This document shows, piece by piece, positions 7,717 through 17,432 of a stretch of 64,000 nucleotides of DNA. The position numbers were made by a program, and so were the translations under genes. The DNA is from Clostridiaceae bacterium (GTDB lineage Bacteria; Bacillota_A; Clostridia; Clostridiales; Clostridiaceae), in assembly GCA_029256485.1 (NCBI GenBank), contig JAQSXU010000009.1, positions 40,300-104,299 on the forward strand, written 5' to 3'. Position 1 is the first letter of the stretch. Every line of letters starts with the position of its first letter. The notes under the pieces were generated by a model. It was not told the origin of the DNA, searched no databases, and worked only from the letters and a program-made list of their open reading frames with translations.

Positions 7717-8631
7717 TTGAATAAATCATATGTTTTTTATCAGGGGAAGATATTAGAAGAGGATAAAGTGAGTATCAGCATAAGATGTAAGGCTTTTAAC
7801 TATGGATTAGCTTGCTTTGAAGGAATAAGAGCATACTGGGATGAAGATTCACAGCAGCTCTATGCATTCAGATTAAAGGAACACTATGAAAGGTTTCTTC
7901 AATCATGTAAAACATTATACATTAAATTGCCATATACAGTGGATGACTTGTGTAAATGGACAATAGAATTATTAAAGGCCAATAATTACAAAGGAACTAC
8001 ATATATTAGACCAATTGCCTTTAAAGGATCAGAGGCTATATCTCCAACATTAAATGATGAAGATAATAGAGTATTAATTTATTGTCAGCCTTTAGGTAAT
8101 TACTCTGGTAAGGATAGATTAAAGGTAGCTGTAACATCTTGGACAAGATTAGATGATAATATGCTTCCTCCTAGGACAAAGGCCTCTGCAGCATATTTAA
8201 ATTCTGCTTTAGCATCATTAGAAGTTACTCAAAATGGATTCGATGAAGCCATTTTTTTAACTAAAGACGGACATGTATGTGAAGGACCAGGGGAAAACAT
8301 TTTTATAGTAAGAAAAGGAAGATTAGTTACTCCGCCGCCATCAGATAATATTTTGGAGGGTATTACCAGAGAAACTGTAATGCTTCTAGCAAAAGAGGAA
8401 CTTAACATGGAAGTTGTGGAGAGAAGTATTTCCAGAACAGAGTTATATGCTGCGGAGGAAGTATTTTTCAGCGGTACAGCTATGGAGGTCACTTCTGTTG
8501 TAGAAGTTGATAGAAGGCCAGTAGGGGATATGAAACCAGGTCCAGTATGTGAAAAAATAAAAAAATTATTCTTTGACTTAGCCGTAGCAAAGAATGAAAA
8601 ATATAAACACTATTGTACTCCAGTTTATTAG
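7717..8631 (+). CDS. ilvE: Branched-chain amino acid aminotransferase
   Basis: PLP-dependent class IV aminotransferase that interconverts Leu/Ile/Val with their 2-keto acids. Conserved features are CFEGIRAYWDED near residue 40, TYIRPIAFKG, the PLP lysine within LPPRTKASAAYLNSAL, and GITRETVMLLA with SGTAMEVTSV near the C-terminus. The start chosen is TTG at 7717, preceded by AGGGGGC. It gives MNKSYVFYQGKI, the usual beginning, and 304 residues. An upstream ATG (7645) would add an unrelated 24-residue extension without a ribosome site. In a fermenting clostridium it may serve biosynthesis or degradation. Confidence 0.93.
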   Translation: MNKSYVFYQGKILEEDKVSISIRCKAFNYGLACFEGIRAYWDEDSQQLYAFRLKEHYERFLQSCKTLYIKLPYTVDDLCKWTIELLKANNYKGTTYIRPIAFKGSEAISPTLNDEDNRVLIYCQPLGNYSGKDRLKVAVTSWTRLDDNMLPPRTKASAAYLNSALASLEVTQNGFDEAIFLTKDGHVCEGPGENIFIVRKGRLVTPPPSDNILEGITRETVMLLAKEELNMEVVERSISRTELYAAEEVFFSGTAMEVTSVVEVDRRPVGDMKPGPVCEKIKKLFFDLAVAKNEKYKHYCTPVY

Positions 8632-8636
8632 GAGAA

Positions 8637-8683
8637 AGAGCTGTAATCAAAAATGATAATACAATCATTTTTGAAACAGCTCT
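8637..8683 (+). terminator. Terminator after ilvE
   Basis: AGAGCTGT (8637-8644) pairs with ACAGCTCT (8676-8683), enclosing a second inverted repeat CAAAAATGAT / ATCATTTTTG, to give a long interrupted stem just after the stop codon. The following T-run is short. Confidence 0.75.
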
Positions 8684-8740
8684 CTTTAATATATAAAAAA
8701 GGGTTATTAGGTAAGCAATAGTGAAACAACTACAACGGTT

Positions 8741-8763
8741 TAATTATTGGTTTCCAATAATTA
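8741..8763. repeat. 10-bp palindrome at the argH stop
   Basis: TAATTATTGG / CCAATAATTA with a 3-base loop spans the argH stop codon. Neither strand shows a strong T-run, so it may be a 3' mRNA-stabilising stem or a weak terminator for the arg operon. Confidence 0.5.
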
Positions 8764-10077
8764 ATACATTAATTTTTTTATGCCTCGTTTCAGTGTATTT
8801 TCATAGTCAATGAACTGGTATATATCCTGTTGAAAAAGCTCACTAAATTGTTTGAATTCATTTAAGTTCAAACATTCTATGGCTTTATTGTTTTCTTCAC
8901 AATAAATTACTATTAATCCAACTATTTTGTGTGCATCTCTAAAAGGCATACCTTTAATTACAAGATAATCAGCTAATTCTGTTGCATTGAGGAAACCTTT
9001 CTTAACAGCCTGAAGCATTTTTTCCTTTTTTACTTTTAGAGTGGAAAGCATTCCAGTCGTTATTTTAATACAACTTAATACAGTATCTACTGCCTTAAAG
9101 AATTCCTCTTTATCCTCCTGCATATCCTTATTGTATGCCAAAGGTATTCCTTTCATTGTTGTGAGTAAAGAAATTAATGCGCCATATACTCTTCCTGTTT
9201 TTCCTCTAATAAGTTCAGCAGCATCGGGGTTCTTCTTTTGAGGCATAATACTGCTTCCTGTTGAATATTCATCATCTATTTCTATAAAATCAAACTCTTT
9301 GCTGCTCCATAAAATAAGCTCTTCACTGAGTCTGCTTAAATGCATCATTATAATTGAGAAGGAAGAGGTCAGCTCTAGAACATAATCCCTGTCACTTACA
9401 CCATCCATATAATTATCTACTGCCCTTGAAAACCCCAGCTCCTTAGCTGTAAATTCCCTGTCTGTTTCGTAAGTGGTACCAGCTAGGGCACAGCACCCTA
9501 AGGGGCTTTCATCCATATTAATAATTGCATTTAGTATTCTTTTTTTATCCCTTGAAAACATACTAAAATAAGCCATCATATGATGTTTGAAAGTTACTGC
9601 CTGAGCTCTCTGAAGGTGAGTATATCCTGGCATTATAGTATTGTTATTTTCACCAAGTGATTTTATAGTATCTAAAAGCACAGAAATACAGTCAATAATC
9701 TCATAAGCCTTCTTTTTTGCGTATAACTTTAGATCTACTGCAACTTGATCGTTTCTGCTTCTGGCAGTGTGAAGCTTTTTACCCACGTCACCGATTTTGT
9801 TTATAAGATTGCTTTCAACAAAGCTGTGAATGTCTTCATAGTCACCGTCAATAATCAAAGATCCATTTTCTATATCATTTAAAATTGATATAAGACCATC
9901 ATAAATACTTTTATATTCATCATGATTAATAATACCGCATTTATTAAGCATTTTTACATGTGCCAAACTTCCTTGAATATCTTCAAGATATAGTGTTTTA
10001 TCAAAGCTAAGGGATTTATTAAAGTCCTCCATTAGTTTGTTCTCAGTACCTTTAAATCTTCCACCCCATAATTTCAT
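8761..10077 (-). CDS. argH: Argininosuccinate lyase
   Basis: Final step of arginine synthesis: argininosuccinate to arginine and fumarate. The 438-aa protein carries the fumarase/aspartase superfamily signature GSSIMPQKKNPD and the family-typical starts MKLWGGRFKG and HTARSRNDQVAVDLKLY, plus PGYTHLQRAQAVTF. Length is close to the usual 450-460. The ATG at 10077 follows TTGAGGTAAT. It lies 10 bases after argG, the last gene of a leftward operon headed by an amino-acid ABC importer and controlled by ARG boxes. Confidence 0.97.
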   Translation of the reverse strand: MKLWGGRFKGTENKLMEDFNKSLSFDKTLYLEDIQGSLAHVKMLNKCGIINHDEYKSIYDGLISILNDIENGSLIIDGDYEDIHSFVESNLINKIGDVGKKLHTARSRNDQVAVDLKLYAKKKAYEIIDCISVLLDTIKSLGENNNTIMPGYTHLQRAQAVTFKHHMMAYFSMFSRDKKRILNAIINMDESPLGCCALAGTTYETDREFTAKELGFSRAVDNYMDGVSDRDYVLELTSSFSIIMMHLSRLSEELILWSSKEFDFIEIDDEYSTGSSIMPQKKNPDAAELIRGKTGRVYGALISLLTTMKGIPLAYNKDMQEDKEEFFKAVDTVLSCIKITTGMLSTLKVKKEKMLQAVKKGFLNATELADYLVIKGMPFRDAHKIVGLIVIYCEENNKAIECLNLNEFKQFSELFQQDIYQFIDYENTLKRGIKKLMY

Positions 10078-10087
10078 AAATATTACC

Positions 10088-11284
10088 TCAAATCTTATTT
10101 TTTAAAGAATTAATTTTAGTTGGAAGTGAGAACAAATTGATAAAGCCTTGTGCATCTTTGTGGTCATATAAATCACTATTTCCAAATGATGAAATCCCTT
10201 CATCATAAAGAGCAAACTTTGAGTCAACTCCAGCAGGCACAATATTTCCCTTGTACAGCTTTAGCTTTACAGTTCCAGTTACATTTTCCTGGGTTTTATC
10301 AATAAAAGCATCTAAAGCATATTTTAAGGTTGTGAACCAAAGGCCATCATAAACAAGTTCCGCATATTTGTTAGATATTAACTGTTTATAATGATAGGTT
10401 TGCTTATCTAATGTTAAATGTTCCAATTCCTTGTGTGCAGCGTGTAAAATGGTACCCCCTGGTGTTTCGTATACTCCTCGGGATTTCATTCCCACAAGTC
10501 TGTTTTCAACTAAATCAACCACACCAATGCCATTTTCACCGCCAATTTTATTTAGGACTTCAATTATTTCTACTGGTGATAAGCTTTCACCATTGATTTT
10601 TTCAGGTTCTCCCTTGTTAAAATAGATTTCCACATAAGTTATATCATCCTTAGCTTTTTCAAAAGGGGTTGTCATTAAATAAATGTCAGGATTATGTTCA
10701 TTTTTAGGATTTTCTAAGTCTCCGCCTTCATGGCTGATATGCCATAAGTTTTGGTCTCTTGAATAGATTTTATCTTTTGTTACAGGAACTTCCACTCCTT
10801 TTTTTATTGCATAATCAATAGCATCTTCACGGGATTTTATATTCCATAATCTCCAGGGAGCAATTATCTTTATGGATGGATCAAAGGCAGCAATTCCAAC
10901 TTCAAATCTGACCTGATCATTACCTTTTCCAGTACAGCCGTGGCATATATACTTTGCATTTTCCTTATGAGCAATTTCAACTAATTTTTTTGCTATTAAT
11001 GGTCTTGCATAGGATGTGCCGAGTAGATACTTATCCTCATAAACTGCACCTGATTTTATAGCTTTAAATAGATATTCTTTAACAAATTCTTCTTTAACAT
11101 TTTCTATATAAACTTTAAAAGCGCCACTGGATAGGGCCTTATCATGAACTTTTTCCATATCATCATCCTGACCCACATCTATGCAGGCTGCAATAACATC
11201 TAAATCATAGTTTTCTTTAAGCCATGGTATTATTATGGATGTATCAAGACCTCCAGAATAAGCCAATACTACTTTCTCTTTCAT
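10088..11284 (-). CDS. argG: Argininosuccinate synthase
   Basis: ATP-dependent condensation of citrulline with aspartate. The 398-aa protein begins [21 protein letters not shown] with the SGGLDTS PP-loop, and shows [15 protein letters not shown] and [19 protein letters not shown] further in. Normal length. AGGAGGAAT precedes ATG 11284. It lies 20 bases downstream of the ABC ATPase gene. Only argG and argH of the arginine pathway are in this operon, so the cell needs citrulline from elsewhere in the genome or from outside. Confidence 0.97.
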   Translation of the reverse strand: MKEKVVLAYSGGLDTSIIIPWLKENYDLDVIAACIDVGQDDDMEKVHDKALSSGAFKVYIENVKEEFVKEYLFKAIKSGAVYEDKYLLGTSYARPLIAKKLVEIAHKENAKYICHGCTGKGNDQVRFEVGIAAFDPSIKIIAPWRLWNIKSREDAIDYAIKKGVEVPVTKDKIYSRDQNLWHISHEGGDLENPKNEHNPDIYLMTTPFEKAKDDITYVEIYFNKGEPEKINGESLSPVEIIEVLNKIGGENGIGVVDLVENRLVGMKSRGVYETPGGTILHAAHKELEHLTLDKQTYHYKQLISNKYAELVYDGLWFTTLKYALDAFIDKTQENVTGTVKLKLYKGNIVPAGVDSKFALYDEGISSFGNSDLYDHKDAQGFINLFSLPTKINSLKNKI

Positions 11285-11304
11285 AATTATTCCTCCTGAT
11301 TATT

Positions 11305-12036
11305 TTATAAAATCTTTTGTAAGAATTCTTTGGTTCTCTTTTCTTTTGGATTTGAAAAGAATTGTTCAGGTGAATTTTCTTCAATAATTTTACCATCTTC
11401 CATAAAAATAACTCTATCCGCCACCTCTTTTGCAAACCCCATTTCATGGGTAACAACAATCATGGTCATACCGTCTTTTGCAAGTGATTTCATCACTTGA
11501 AGTACTTCTCCAACTAATTCCGGATCCAATGCAGAAGTAGGTTCATCAAAAAGCATTATATCCGGATTCATTGCTAAAGCTCTTGCTATGGCAACTCTCT
11601 GTTTTTGACCTCCAGATAACTTTGAAGGATAATAATCCATTTTGTCCTCCAACCCAACTTTTTTCAGTAGATTTTTTGCTTTCTCTAATACATCAGCCTT
11701 ATTTTCTTTTTTTACGACTAAGGGAGCAGACATCACATTATCAAGGGCTGTCATATGTGGAAAAAGGTTAAAGCCCTGAAATACCATTCCCATTTTTATA
11801 GTTATGGCTTTTGGTGAACTCTTATTTTTAGTATTAAGTTCTTCGCCTTCTATGATTATTTTGCCATTATCTATTGTTTCTAGATTATTTAAGCATCTTA
11901 AAAATGTACTTTTACCAGAACCGGAAGGACCGATGATAACAAGTACTTCACCTTTAGATACATTAATACTTAAGTTTTCAAATACAGTTAAATTATGAAA
12001 TTTCTTTGTTAAATTAATAGCCTCAATCATATACAT
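11305..12036 (-). CDS. Polar amino acid ABC transporter ATP-binding protein
   Basis: A 243-aa ATPase of the GlnQ/ArtP/HisP type: Walker [10 protein letters not shown], signature [15 protein letters not shown], Walker [20 protein letters not shown], and the family-typical [19 protein letters not shown]. It energises the importer formed with the next two genes upstream. AAGGATGTG lies before ATG 12036; a second ATG two codons later is possible. It sits between the permease gene (15-base gap) and argG (20-base gap), linking uptake with argininosuccinate metabolism. Confidence 0.93.
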   Translation of the reverse strand: MYMIEAINLTKKFHNLTVFENLSINVSKGEVLVIIGPSGSGKSTFLRCLNNLETIDNGKIIIEGEELNTKNKSSPKAITIKMGMVFQGFNLFPHMTALDNVMSAPLVVKKENKADVLEKAKNLLKKVGLEDKMDYYPSKLSGGQKQRVAIARALAMNPDIMLFDEPTSALDPELVGEVLQVMKSLAKDGMTMIVVTHEMGFAKEVADRVIFMEDGKIIEENSPEQFFSNPKEKRTKEFLQKIL

Positions 12037-12051
12037 TAAATCACATCCTTA

Positions 12052-12699
12052 TTAATATACTCCCAATTTCTTTTCAAACAATGAAAATACTGTGGTGAAT
12101 ATTGTAGTTAAAAACAAATACAGTATTGCCGCTGTGAAAAAAACCTCCAGTGGTTTAAAGCTGTAAGCATAAATTTGCTGTGCTGACCTCATAAGTTCTA
12201 CCATTGCAATTGATGATACTAATGAAGTATCTTTAAGCATGGCAATGAATTCATTGCCTACTGGTGGAATTAATACTCTGTAAGTTTGAGGAAGAATTAT
12301 CTTCTTCATGGTTTGAGCATAGTTAAAGCCAAGTGCTTTAGCTGCTTCAAACTGTCCTTTTTCTATAGACAATATTCCTCCTCTTATTATTTCCGCCATG
12401 TAGGCTGAACAATTTAACGTTAACCCAAGCACAGCAGCTTCAAAGGGTTCTAGCCTTAAGCCTATAAGTGGAAGTCCATAGTAAAAAAAGAATAATTGCA
12501 ACAGTAAGGGAGTACCTCTAAAAACCCAAGTATAGAAAGCTGATATAAGGTATAAAATTTTACTGGCAGATATTTTGCATAAAGCTAGAATTACCCCCAA
12601 TAAGGAGCCTAATATTATTGTAATCACAGTAAGTTCTATAGTCATAATACTTCCCTTTAATAAAACGGGAATAACTTTAAAAATAAAATTTATGTCCAT
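12052..12699 (-). CDS. Polar amino acid ABC transporter permease
   Basis: A 215-aa inner-membrane permease of the HisM/GlnP family with five or so membrane segments. It shows the coupling-helix (EAA) motif EAAKALGFNYAQTMKKIILP and the RGTPLLLQLFFFYYGLP sequence typical of amino acid permeases. A single permease gene implies a homodimer. AAGGAG precedes ATG 12699. A stem-loop separates it from the upstream binding-protein gene, which probably lowers its expression relative to that gene. Confidence 0.93.
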   Translation of the reverse strand: MDINFIFKVIPVLLKGSIMTIELTVITIILGSLLGVILALCKISASKILYLISAFYTWVFRGTPLLLQLFFFYYGLPLIGLRLEPFEAAVLGLTLNCSAYMAEIIRGGILSIEKGQFEAAKALGFNYAQTMKKIILPQTYRVLIPPVGNEFIAMLKDTSLVSSIAMVELMRSAQQIYAYSFKPLEVFFTAAILYLFLTTIFTTVFSLFEKKLGVY

Positions 12700-12719
12700 T
12701 TATCAATCTCCTTAATAAG

Positions 12720-12747
12720 GAAGTGAGAAAATATTATTTCTCACTTC
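12720..12747 (-). other. Intercistronic stem-loop between binding protein and permease
   Basis: GAAGTGAGAA pairs with TTCTCACTTC across a short AT loop. There is no T-run after it on the minus strand, so it is more likely an mRNA-stabilising or partial-attenuation hairpin, as often found after periplasmic or lipoprotein binding-protein genes. Confidence 0.65.
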
Positions 12748-12759
12748 AAATTTTATAGA

Positions 12760-13566
12760 TTATTTTTTGTAAATATCGTATCCAAACCATTTAACTGATA
12801 ACTTTGAAAGTGTTCCATCTGATTGAAATTGATCCAAAGCCTTTTGAATTGCAGCGTTTAGTTCCTTATCCTGCTTTTTCAAACCAATTCCAATTGGCTC
12901 TTTTGTTAATCTTTCATCTAAAATTTTAAAGGCTCCAGCTTGTTTTTTTGTATAATAGCCACCAACTTGTCCATCAGCAATTACCGCATCTATTCTTCCA
13001 ATGTTCAAATCATGGAGAGCTTCTGTAATTTTGTCATATTTTTTTACTTCTTTAGTACCTTGAATTTTATTTGCTGCTTCTTCTCCTGTAGATCCCAACT
13101 GGCATCCAACCACTTTATTAGCTAAGTCCTTAGATGAATTAACTGACTTATTATCACTTTTAACTATCATTATTTGTCCGCCATCTAGGTAGGCATTTGT
13201 ATATGCAATAGTCTTTTTTCTTTCATCTGTTATACTTAAAGAGGCAATAATAGTATCGAATTTTCCAGAATTTAATGCAAGAAGCACTCCATTCCAATCT
13301 GTAGGTACAAATTCAACTTTTACTCCCAAATTTTTTCCGATTTCATTTGCCAAATCAATGTCAAAACCAACTAAATTGTTGGATTCATCTCTAAATTCCA
13401 TTGGGGGATAAGAATCGTCCAGTCCTACAAGCAGCTTACCAGCTTGTTTAACTCTTTGTAATGAATTATCTACATTTGCTGTAGTTGAAGTAGAGGTTTT
13501 TGTACATCCTGTAAATAATGAAATTGTCATAATTGCTGTTAAAATTAAGGTGGTTATTTTTTTCAT
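12760..13566 (-). CDS. Amino acid ABC transporter substrate-binding lipoprotein
   Basis: Extracellular binding protein (family 3) for a polar amino acid. ATG 13566 follows GGAGGAGTG and gives a lipoprotein signal (LILTAIMTISLFTGCTK). The mature domain shows GKLLVGLDDSYPPMEFRDE, LVGFDIDLANEIGKNLGVK, and the family-typical YTNAYLDGGQIMIV. The protein ends WFGYDIYKK. It heads the operon directly behind ARG boxes, so arginine, ornithine or citrulline is the expected ligand; which one cannot be read from the sequence. Confidence 0.92.
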   Translation of the reverse strand: MKKITTLILTAIMTISLFTGCTKTSTSTTANVDNSLQRVKQAGKLLVGLDDSYPPMEFRDESNNLVGFDIDLANEIGKNLGVKVEFVPTDWNGVLLALNSGKFDTIIASLSITDERKKTIAYTNAYLDGGQIMIVKSDNKSVNSSKDLANKVVGCQLGSTGEEAANKIQGTKEVKKYDKITEALHDLNIGRIDAVIADGQVGGYYTKKQAGAFKILDERLTKEPIGIGLKKQDKELNAAIQKALDQFQSDGTLSKLSVKWFGYDIYKK

Positions 13567-13601
13567 TGTCACTCCTCCTAAAAATATTTATTAATGAATT
13601 A

Positions 13602-13636
13602 TGCATAATTATACGAAATAATTTATAATTATGCAA
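13602..13636 (-). promoter_or_regulatory. Promoter with two ARG boxes (ArgR operator)
   Basis: On the minus strand, -35 TTGCAT (13631-13636) and -10 TATAAT (13608-13613) are separated by exactly 17 bases. Two copies of a TGCATAATTATA-like palindrome (13602-13616 and 13623-13636) overlap the -10 and -35, with centres 20 bp apart (two helical turns), as expected for tandem ARG boxes bound by an ArgR/AhrC hexamer. This predicts repression of the importer-argGH operon by arginine. Confidence 0.8.
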
Positions 13637-13680
13637 TACTTTTTTAAAAAAAATTTATGTAAATTTAATCCAAGGTAAAT

Positions 13681-13705
13681 AAAAAAAGCTGCATTAATTT
13701 GCAGC
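13681..13705 (-). terminator. Terminator overlapping the end of the MFS gene
   Basis: GCTGCA / TGCAGC stem with a 6-nt loop, followed leftward by a seven-base T-run. The stem includes the last codons and stop of the MFS gene. Confidence 0.85.
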
Positions 13706-14935
13706 CTTTTTTTTTCTTAAATCACCAAACATCACAATTAATGAAAGAGACGCAGTTACTAGAGCAGAAATGATGAATGTATTTGATACTCCAAGTTTTG
13801 CACTTAATCCTCCTGCAAATAAACTGCCTATAGGTGTTACTCCAGCAAATACCAATGCATAAACACTCATTACACGTCCCCTATATTCATTGGAGGCAGT
13901 AAGCTGGATTTTAGAATTAGCAGTAGTTGAAAATAAAACATTAAATATACCTATGATAAATAGGAATAACATACATAAATTATATATTTTAATTTTGCCT
14001 ACTGCAAAAAGCATTAGTGAAATCAATAATGAACTGGTATATAGCAATGCCTTTTTAGGCTTTTTACTTTTAGCCGCTACTGCCAATGCTGTAATGAGTG
14101 ATCCTGCACCCATAGATGACATTAAATACCCAAATCCCTGTGAACCTTTATGTAAAACCAGTTTGGTCTGAAGTGGAATTAAAACACTGTAATTCATTGC
14201 GAAGGTTCCTACCACGCCAACTAAAGCTACAGTTTTATATATATCAGGAGATTTAAAGATGTAAATTAAACCTTCTTTTATTTCAGAAAAAATGGCTCTG
14301 TTTTCGGTAACCTTTTTTGACAAACCTTTTACTGATATCTTAGTTATTCCATATAATAATGGTAAAAAGCTCAAAGCATTAATAAAAAAACATAGAGGAA
14401 AGCCTAAATAATTTATCATAAGTCCGGCCACCCCAGGGCCTATTAGTCTTGCACCATTAAACATGGAGGAGTTTAATGCTATAGCATTCATTAAGTCACT
14501 TTTCCCTACCATTTCTATAATAAATGACTGCCTTGTTGGCATATCTACAGTGTTGGCAATACCAAGGCAGGTGGCTAAAATCAATATGTGCCAATATTGA
14601 ATTTTATTAGTATAAACTAGAATTGCAAGTATTAATGCTAGAATCATCATAGTAGTTTGAGTAATCATCAATATGGTTTTCTTTGGGTACCTATCAATGG
14701 CTGCACCTGCAAATAGGGAAAAGAGTAGAATTGGTGTAAACTGCAAAGCAGTAACTAAGCCTAATTTAAAAGCGGAATTAGTTATAGTCAATACAAGCCA
14801 TGACTGTCCGGTATTTTGAATCCAGGTTCCTATCAAAGAAATACAGGAGCCTATAAAAAAGTATCTAAAATCTTTATGACTAAGAGCGGGAAATGTGTTT
14901 TTCAGCTTAAGTAAAAAAGCGGGTGGATTTTTCAT
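13694..14935 (-). CDS. MFS transporter (EntS-like drug or siderophore exporter family)
   Basis: A 413-aa major facilitator with about twelve membrane segments. Features are the N-terminal SHKDFRYFFIGSCISLIGTW, typical of the MFS_3 (EntS-like) family, the loop-2 motif FAGAAIDRYPKKTILM, and RQSFIIEMVG. Substrate unknown. I prefer ATG 14935 (GGATGTG just upstream) over an ATG 15 codons earlier. It directly follows an IclR-type regulator gene with a 47-base gap, so the regulator probably controls this exporter. Confidence 0.85.
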   Translation of the reverse strand: MKNPPAFLLKLKNTFPALSHKDFRYFFIGSCISLIGTWIQNTGQSWLVLTITNSAFKLGLVTALQFTPILLFSLFAGAAIDRYPKKTILMITQTTMMILALILAILVYTNKIQYWHILILATCLGIANTVDMPTRQSFIIEMVGKSDLMNAIALNSSMFNGARLIGPGVAGLMINYLGFPLCFFINALSFLPLLYGITKISVKGLSKKVTENRAIFSEIKEGLIYIFKSPDIYKTVALVGVVGTFAMNYSVLIPLQTKLVLHKGSQGFGYLMSSMGAGSLITALAVAAKSKKPKKALLYTSSLLISLMLFAVGKIKIYNLCMLFLFIIGIFNVLFSTTANSKIQLTASNEYRGRVMSVYALVFAGVTPIGSLFAGGLSAKLGVSNTFIISALVTASLSLIVMFGDLRKKKAAN

Positions 14936-14982
14936 AATTTCACATCCTTGTGTTAAATAATCTCGTTTAGTTAATGCCATAC

Positions 14983-15738
14983 TTATTTTGAAATGGAAGA
15001 AATATATTTAGAACTTTCTTTTAGATAATTAATAATATTTAACCTTAACTTATCTGTTAAATAACCACTAAAAGTTCCTATGGAAATTGACGCTATTATT
15101 TTATTATTATGATTATAAATAGGCACAGAAATTCGTCTTGTTTTTTTTGTAATTATGCCCATATCATCTGCATATCCATTTTTTATAAAGAAATCTATAA
15201 AACCTTCAATGGTATCCCTAGGTGGAACAATGGTTTTTTCTTTGGTATATGGAATACTGTATTCTATAAATTCTGAGAGTAAAGGCCCTTTTAATGCAGA
15301 AAGAAATATTATTCCCCATGGCCTTGAAAGGTAGTTGCGTAAAGTTTTGCCTTGATCCATTAATGATATATTATCCACATTTGCTGATTTATCTAAGCAA
15401 ATCATTTCTTTTTCATCATAGCCTACAAGAATTGAGGTAACACCAAAAGACTCATTTAAATTTTTTAATATTGGATTACATTCATTTATTAATATTCTCC
15501 AGGAAGATTCCTTCTGGGCTAGAGCATATGCCTTTAACCCTAATTCATATTTGTTCTCAAAATTTTTGGCTATATAACCATATTGTAATAAAACTTTTAA
15601 TAATCTGTTTACACTGCTTGAATTTAAATTTAATTTTTCTACAATATCATTAAAGCCAACTGATCCATGCTTAGAGATAATATCAAGTATATCTAGACCT
15701 CTGGAAAGAGCTGGAGCAGGAGAATTAATATTATTCAA
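14983..15738 (-). CDS. IclR-family transcriptional regulator
   Basis: A 251-aa regulator with an N-terminal winged helix (LDILDIISKHGSVGFNDIVEKLNLNSSSVNRLL...) and a C-terminal IclR effector domain ending LRLNIINYLKESSKYIS. The start is a TTG at 15738, preceded by GGTGA. It is co-directional with and just upstream of the MFS gene. The palindromes immediately upstream of its own start suggest autoregulation. Effector unknown. Confidence 0.87.
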   Translation of the reverse strand: MNNINSPAPALSRGLDILDIISKHGSVGFNDIVEKLNLNSSSVNRLLKVLLQYGYIAKNFENKYELGLKAYALAQKESSWRILINECNPILKNLNESFGVTSILVGYDEKEMICLDKSANVDNISLMDQGKTLRNYLSRPWGIIFLSALKGPLLSEFIEYSIPYTKEKTIVPPRDTIEGFIDFFIKNGYADDMGIITKKTRRISVPIYNHNNKIIASISIGTFSGYLTDKLRLNIINYLKESSKYISSISK

Positions 15739-15757
15739 AATATCACCTTCATATATT

Positions 15758-15794
15758 AACTTCCATATATGAAAGTTATACTATCATATATGAT
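15758..15794 (-). promoter_or_regulatory. Candidate IclR-type operators
   Basis: Two related palindromes lie just upstream of the regulator gene: a 20-base AACTTCCATATATGAAAGTT (15758-15777, one mismatch) and ATCATATATGAT (15783-15794). A third partial copy (TTCATATATTAA) begins near 15749. The shared CATATATG core suggests cooperative binding by the adjacent regulator. Confidence 0.5.
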
Positions 15795-15853
15795 AATACA
15801 ATTATAATATGCTGGCTTATTGATAGCAATGTTATTTAGAAAGAAATTTACAT

Positions 15854-15898
15854 AAAAAACTGTCTCAATATAAAATATAATTTATATTATTGAGACAG
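15854..15898 (-). terminator. Terminator after the cysteine-desulfurase-like gene
   Basis: An 11-bp stem CTGTCTCAATA / TATTGAGACAG with an AT-rich loop is followed leftward by six T. It separates the aminotransferase-fold gene from the regulator promoter. Confidence 0.85.
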
Positions 15899-15922
15899 CC
15901 TTCTATTGATCTTAAAACTTTA

Positions 15923-17251
15923 TTATATATCATCATAAAGTTCTTTATGAGAAATAATATATTGCAGAACTTTAACTAATCTATTAATCTCATTTATATC
16001 ATTATAAAGACCAAAACTTAATCTAACAAATCCAGGTTTTTTATTATCAGGATATTTTTTATATTCTTCTATTTTTTCCTTTGAAATTGTTAATAACCTT
16101 TGTATATATGGCTGAGCACAAAAGCATCCGCTTCGAACGGCAATACCTGCCTCGTTTGAAAGTATTTTTGCAACTACAGAATGATGAATATCTTCAACAT
16201 TAAAAGGGATTATACTAACTTTCTCATTATTATGTGAAACATCTACCAATTCAATTCCATTTATTGATTTTAACTTATTGCTGGCATAATCCAAAAGAGA
16301 ATCTTCATAGCTGCTTACATTATTCATTCCAAGTGAAGTTAAAGTTCTTATTGAAGCTGCAAGGGCCACAGCGCCCATAATATTGGGAGTACCGGCCTCA
16401 AACCTATTAGGAACATTATCCCACATAACATAATCATCAGTGACAATTTTTACTGTTCCGCCTCCTCTGTAATGAGGTTCATTATACTGGAATACTTCTT
16501 TCGGACCTATTAGAATTCCTGTGCCAAAAGGGGCATACATTTTATGGGCAGAAAATGCAAGAAAATCAATTTTTTCTTCTTCTTTTTCATTTTTTATAGA
16601 AAATGACTTATGAGGTACCAACTGTGCTCCATCTACTAATATTTTGGCACCATAATTATGTGCAAGTTTCGCAATACTATGAACTGGATTTATGCATCCA
16701 GTAACGTTGGATGCTCCGGTAATAGATACAAGTTTAATATTTTTATTATTTTTAAGCTTATTTTCTAAATCATCTAGCAGCAATCTTCCATAGCAGTCAA
16801 CTTCTGCATAGATTACTTTAAATCTATTCCTCCATGGCAAATCATTTGAATGGTGCTCCATTTTTGTTGTCAGAAGTGTTAAATCTTTATCATTATCCCA
16901 TAGAGAATAGCAAAGCAGATTAATAGCTTCCGTAGTATTTTTTACAAATATAGCAGTATCCTTTTCCAAATCTGCATTAACAAACTGCAATACTATTTTT
17001 CTGCAGGCCTCATAAGTTTTTGATGAAAACTCTGATTTATAGCCTGTTCCTCTGTGAATCGATGAATACCATGGTGAGAAATTATTTATGGCATCCATTA
17101 CAGTTATAAAAGGAGGCGTTGTAGCAGCGTTATCAAAATTTATTGATGTAATAAAATTGCCATTACAAATTGGGACTCTTTCATCAACACCTACAATTAA
17201 TTTTCTATATGGCGACAAATTTTTATAATACAAAGTAAACCATCCTTTCAT
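15923..17251 (-). CDS. Class V aminotransferase / cysteine desulfurase-like protein
   Basis: PLP-dependent enzyme of the NifS/SufS/CsdA fold, 442 aa. Seen are INFDNAATTPPF near the start, the cofactor His in KMEHHSNDLPW, LVDGAQLVPHK, the PLP lysine in FSAHKMYAPFGTG, and the catalytic-loop cysteine in RSGCFCAQPY. Close to SufS in general layout but with no Suf or Isc partners next door, so the sulfur acceptor is unknown and a selenocysteine lyase-like role is possible. ATG 17251 has no clear ribosome site. A TTG at 17233 follows AGGATGG and may be the true start. Confidence 0.8.
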   Translation of the reverse strand: MKGWFTLYYKNLSPYRKLIVGVDERVPICNGNFITSINFDNAATTPPFITVMDAINNFSPWYSSIHRGTGYKSEFSSKTYEACRKIVLQFVNADLEKDTAIFVKNTTEAINLLCYSLWDNDKDLTLLTTKMEHHSNDLPWRNRFKVIYAEVDCYGRLLLDDLENKLKNNKNIKLVSITGASNVTGCINPVHSIAKLAHNYGAKILVDGAQLVPHKSFSIKNEKEEEKIDFLAFSAHKMYAPFGTGILIGPKEVFQYNEPHYRGGGTVKIVTDDYVMWDNVPNRFEAGTPNIMGAVALAASIRTLTSLGMNNVSSYEDSLLDYASNKLKSINGIELVDVSHNNEKVSIIPFNVEDIHHSVVAKILSNEAGIAVRSGCFCAQPYIQRLLTISKEKIEEYKKYPDNKKPGFVRLSFGLYNDINEINRLVKVLQYIISHKELYDDI

Positions 17252-17432
17252 ACTAATTGTACTTTTGTTAATATGTTATGTTAGGAAGGTTAACTGGGGA
17301 ACAAATATAAATAAAATATCTTATTACATATGATTTCTTGAATAAAGTTATAAATTTTAGTAAAAATATTAATTATTGAGGTTGTTTATTTTTAGAAAAA
17401 TAAATTTACAGAATGAAAGGAGCAGATACTAA

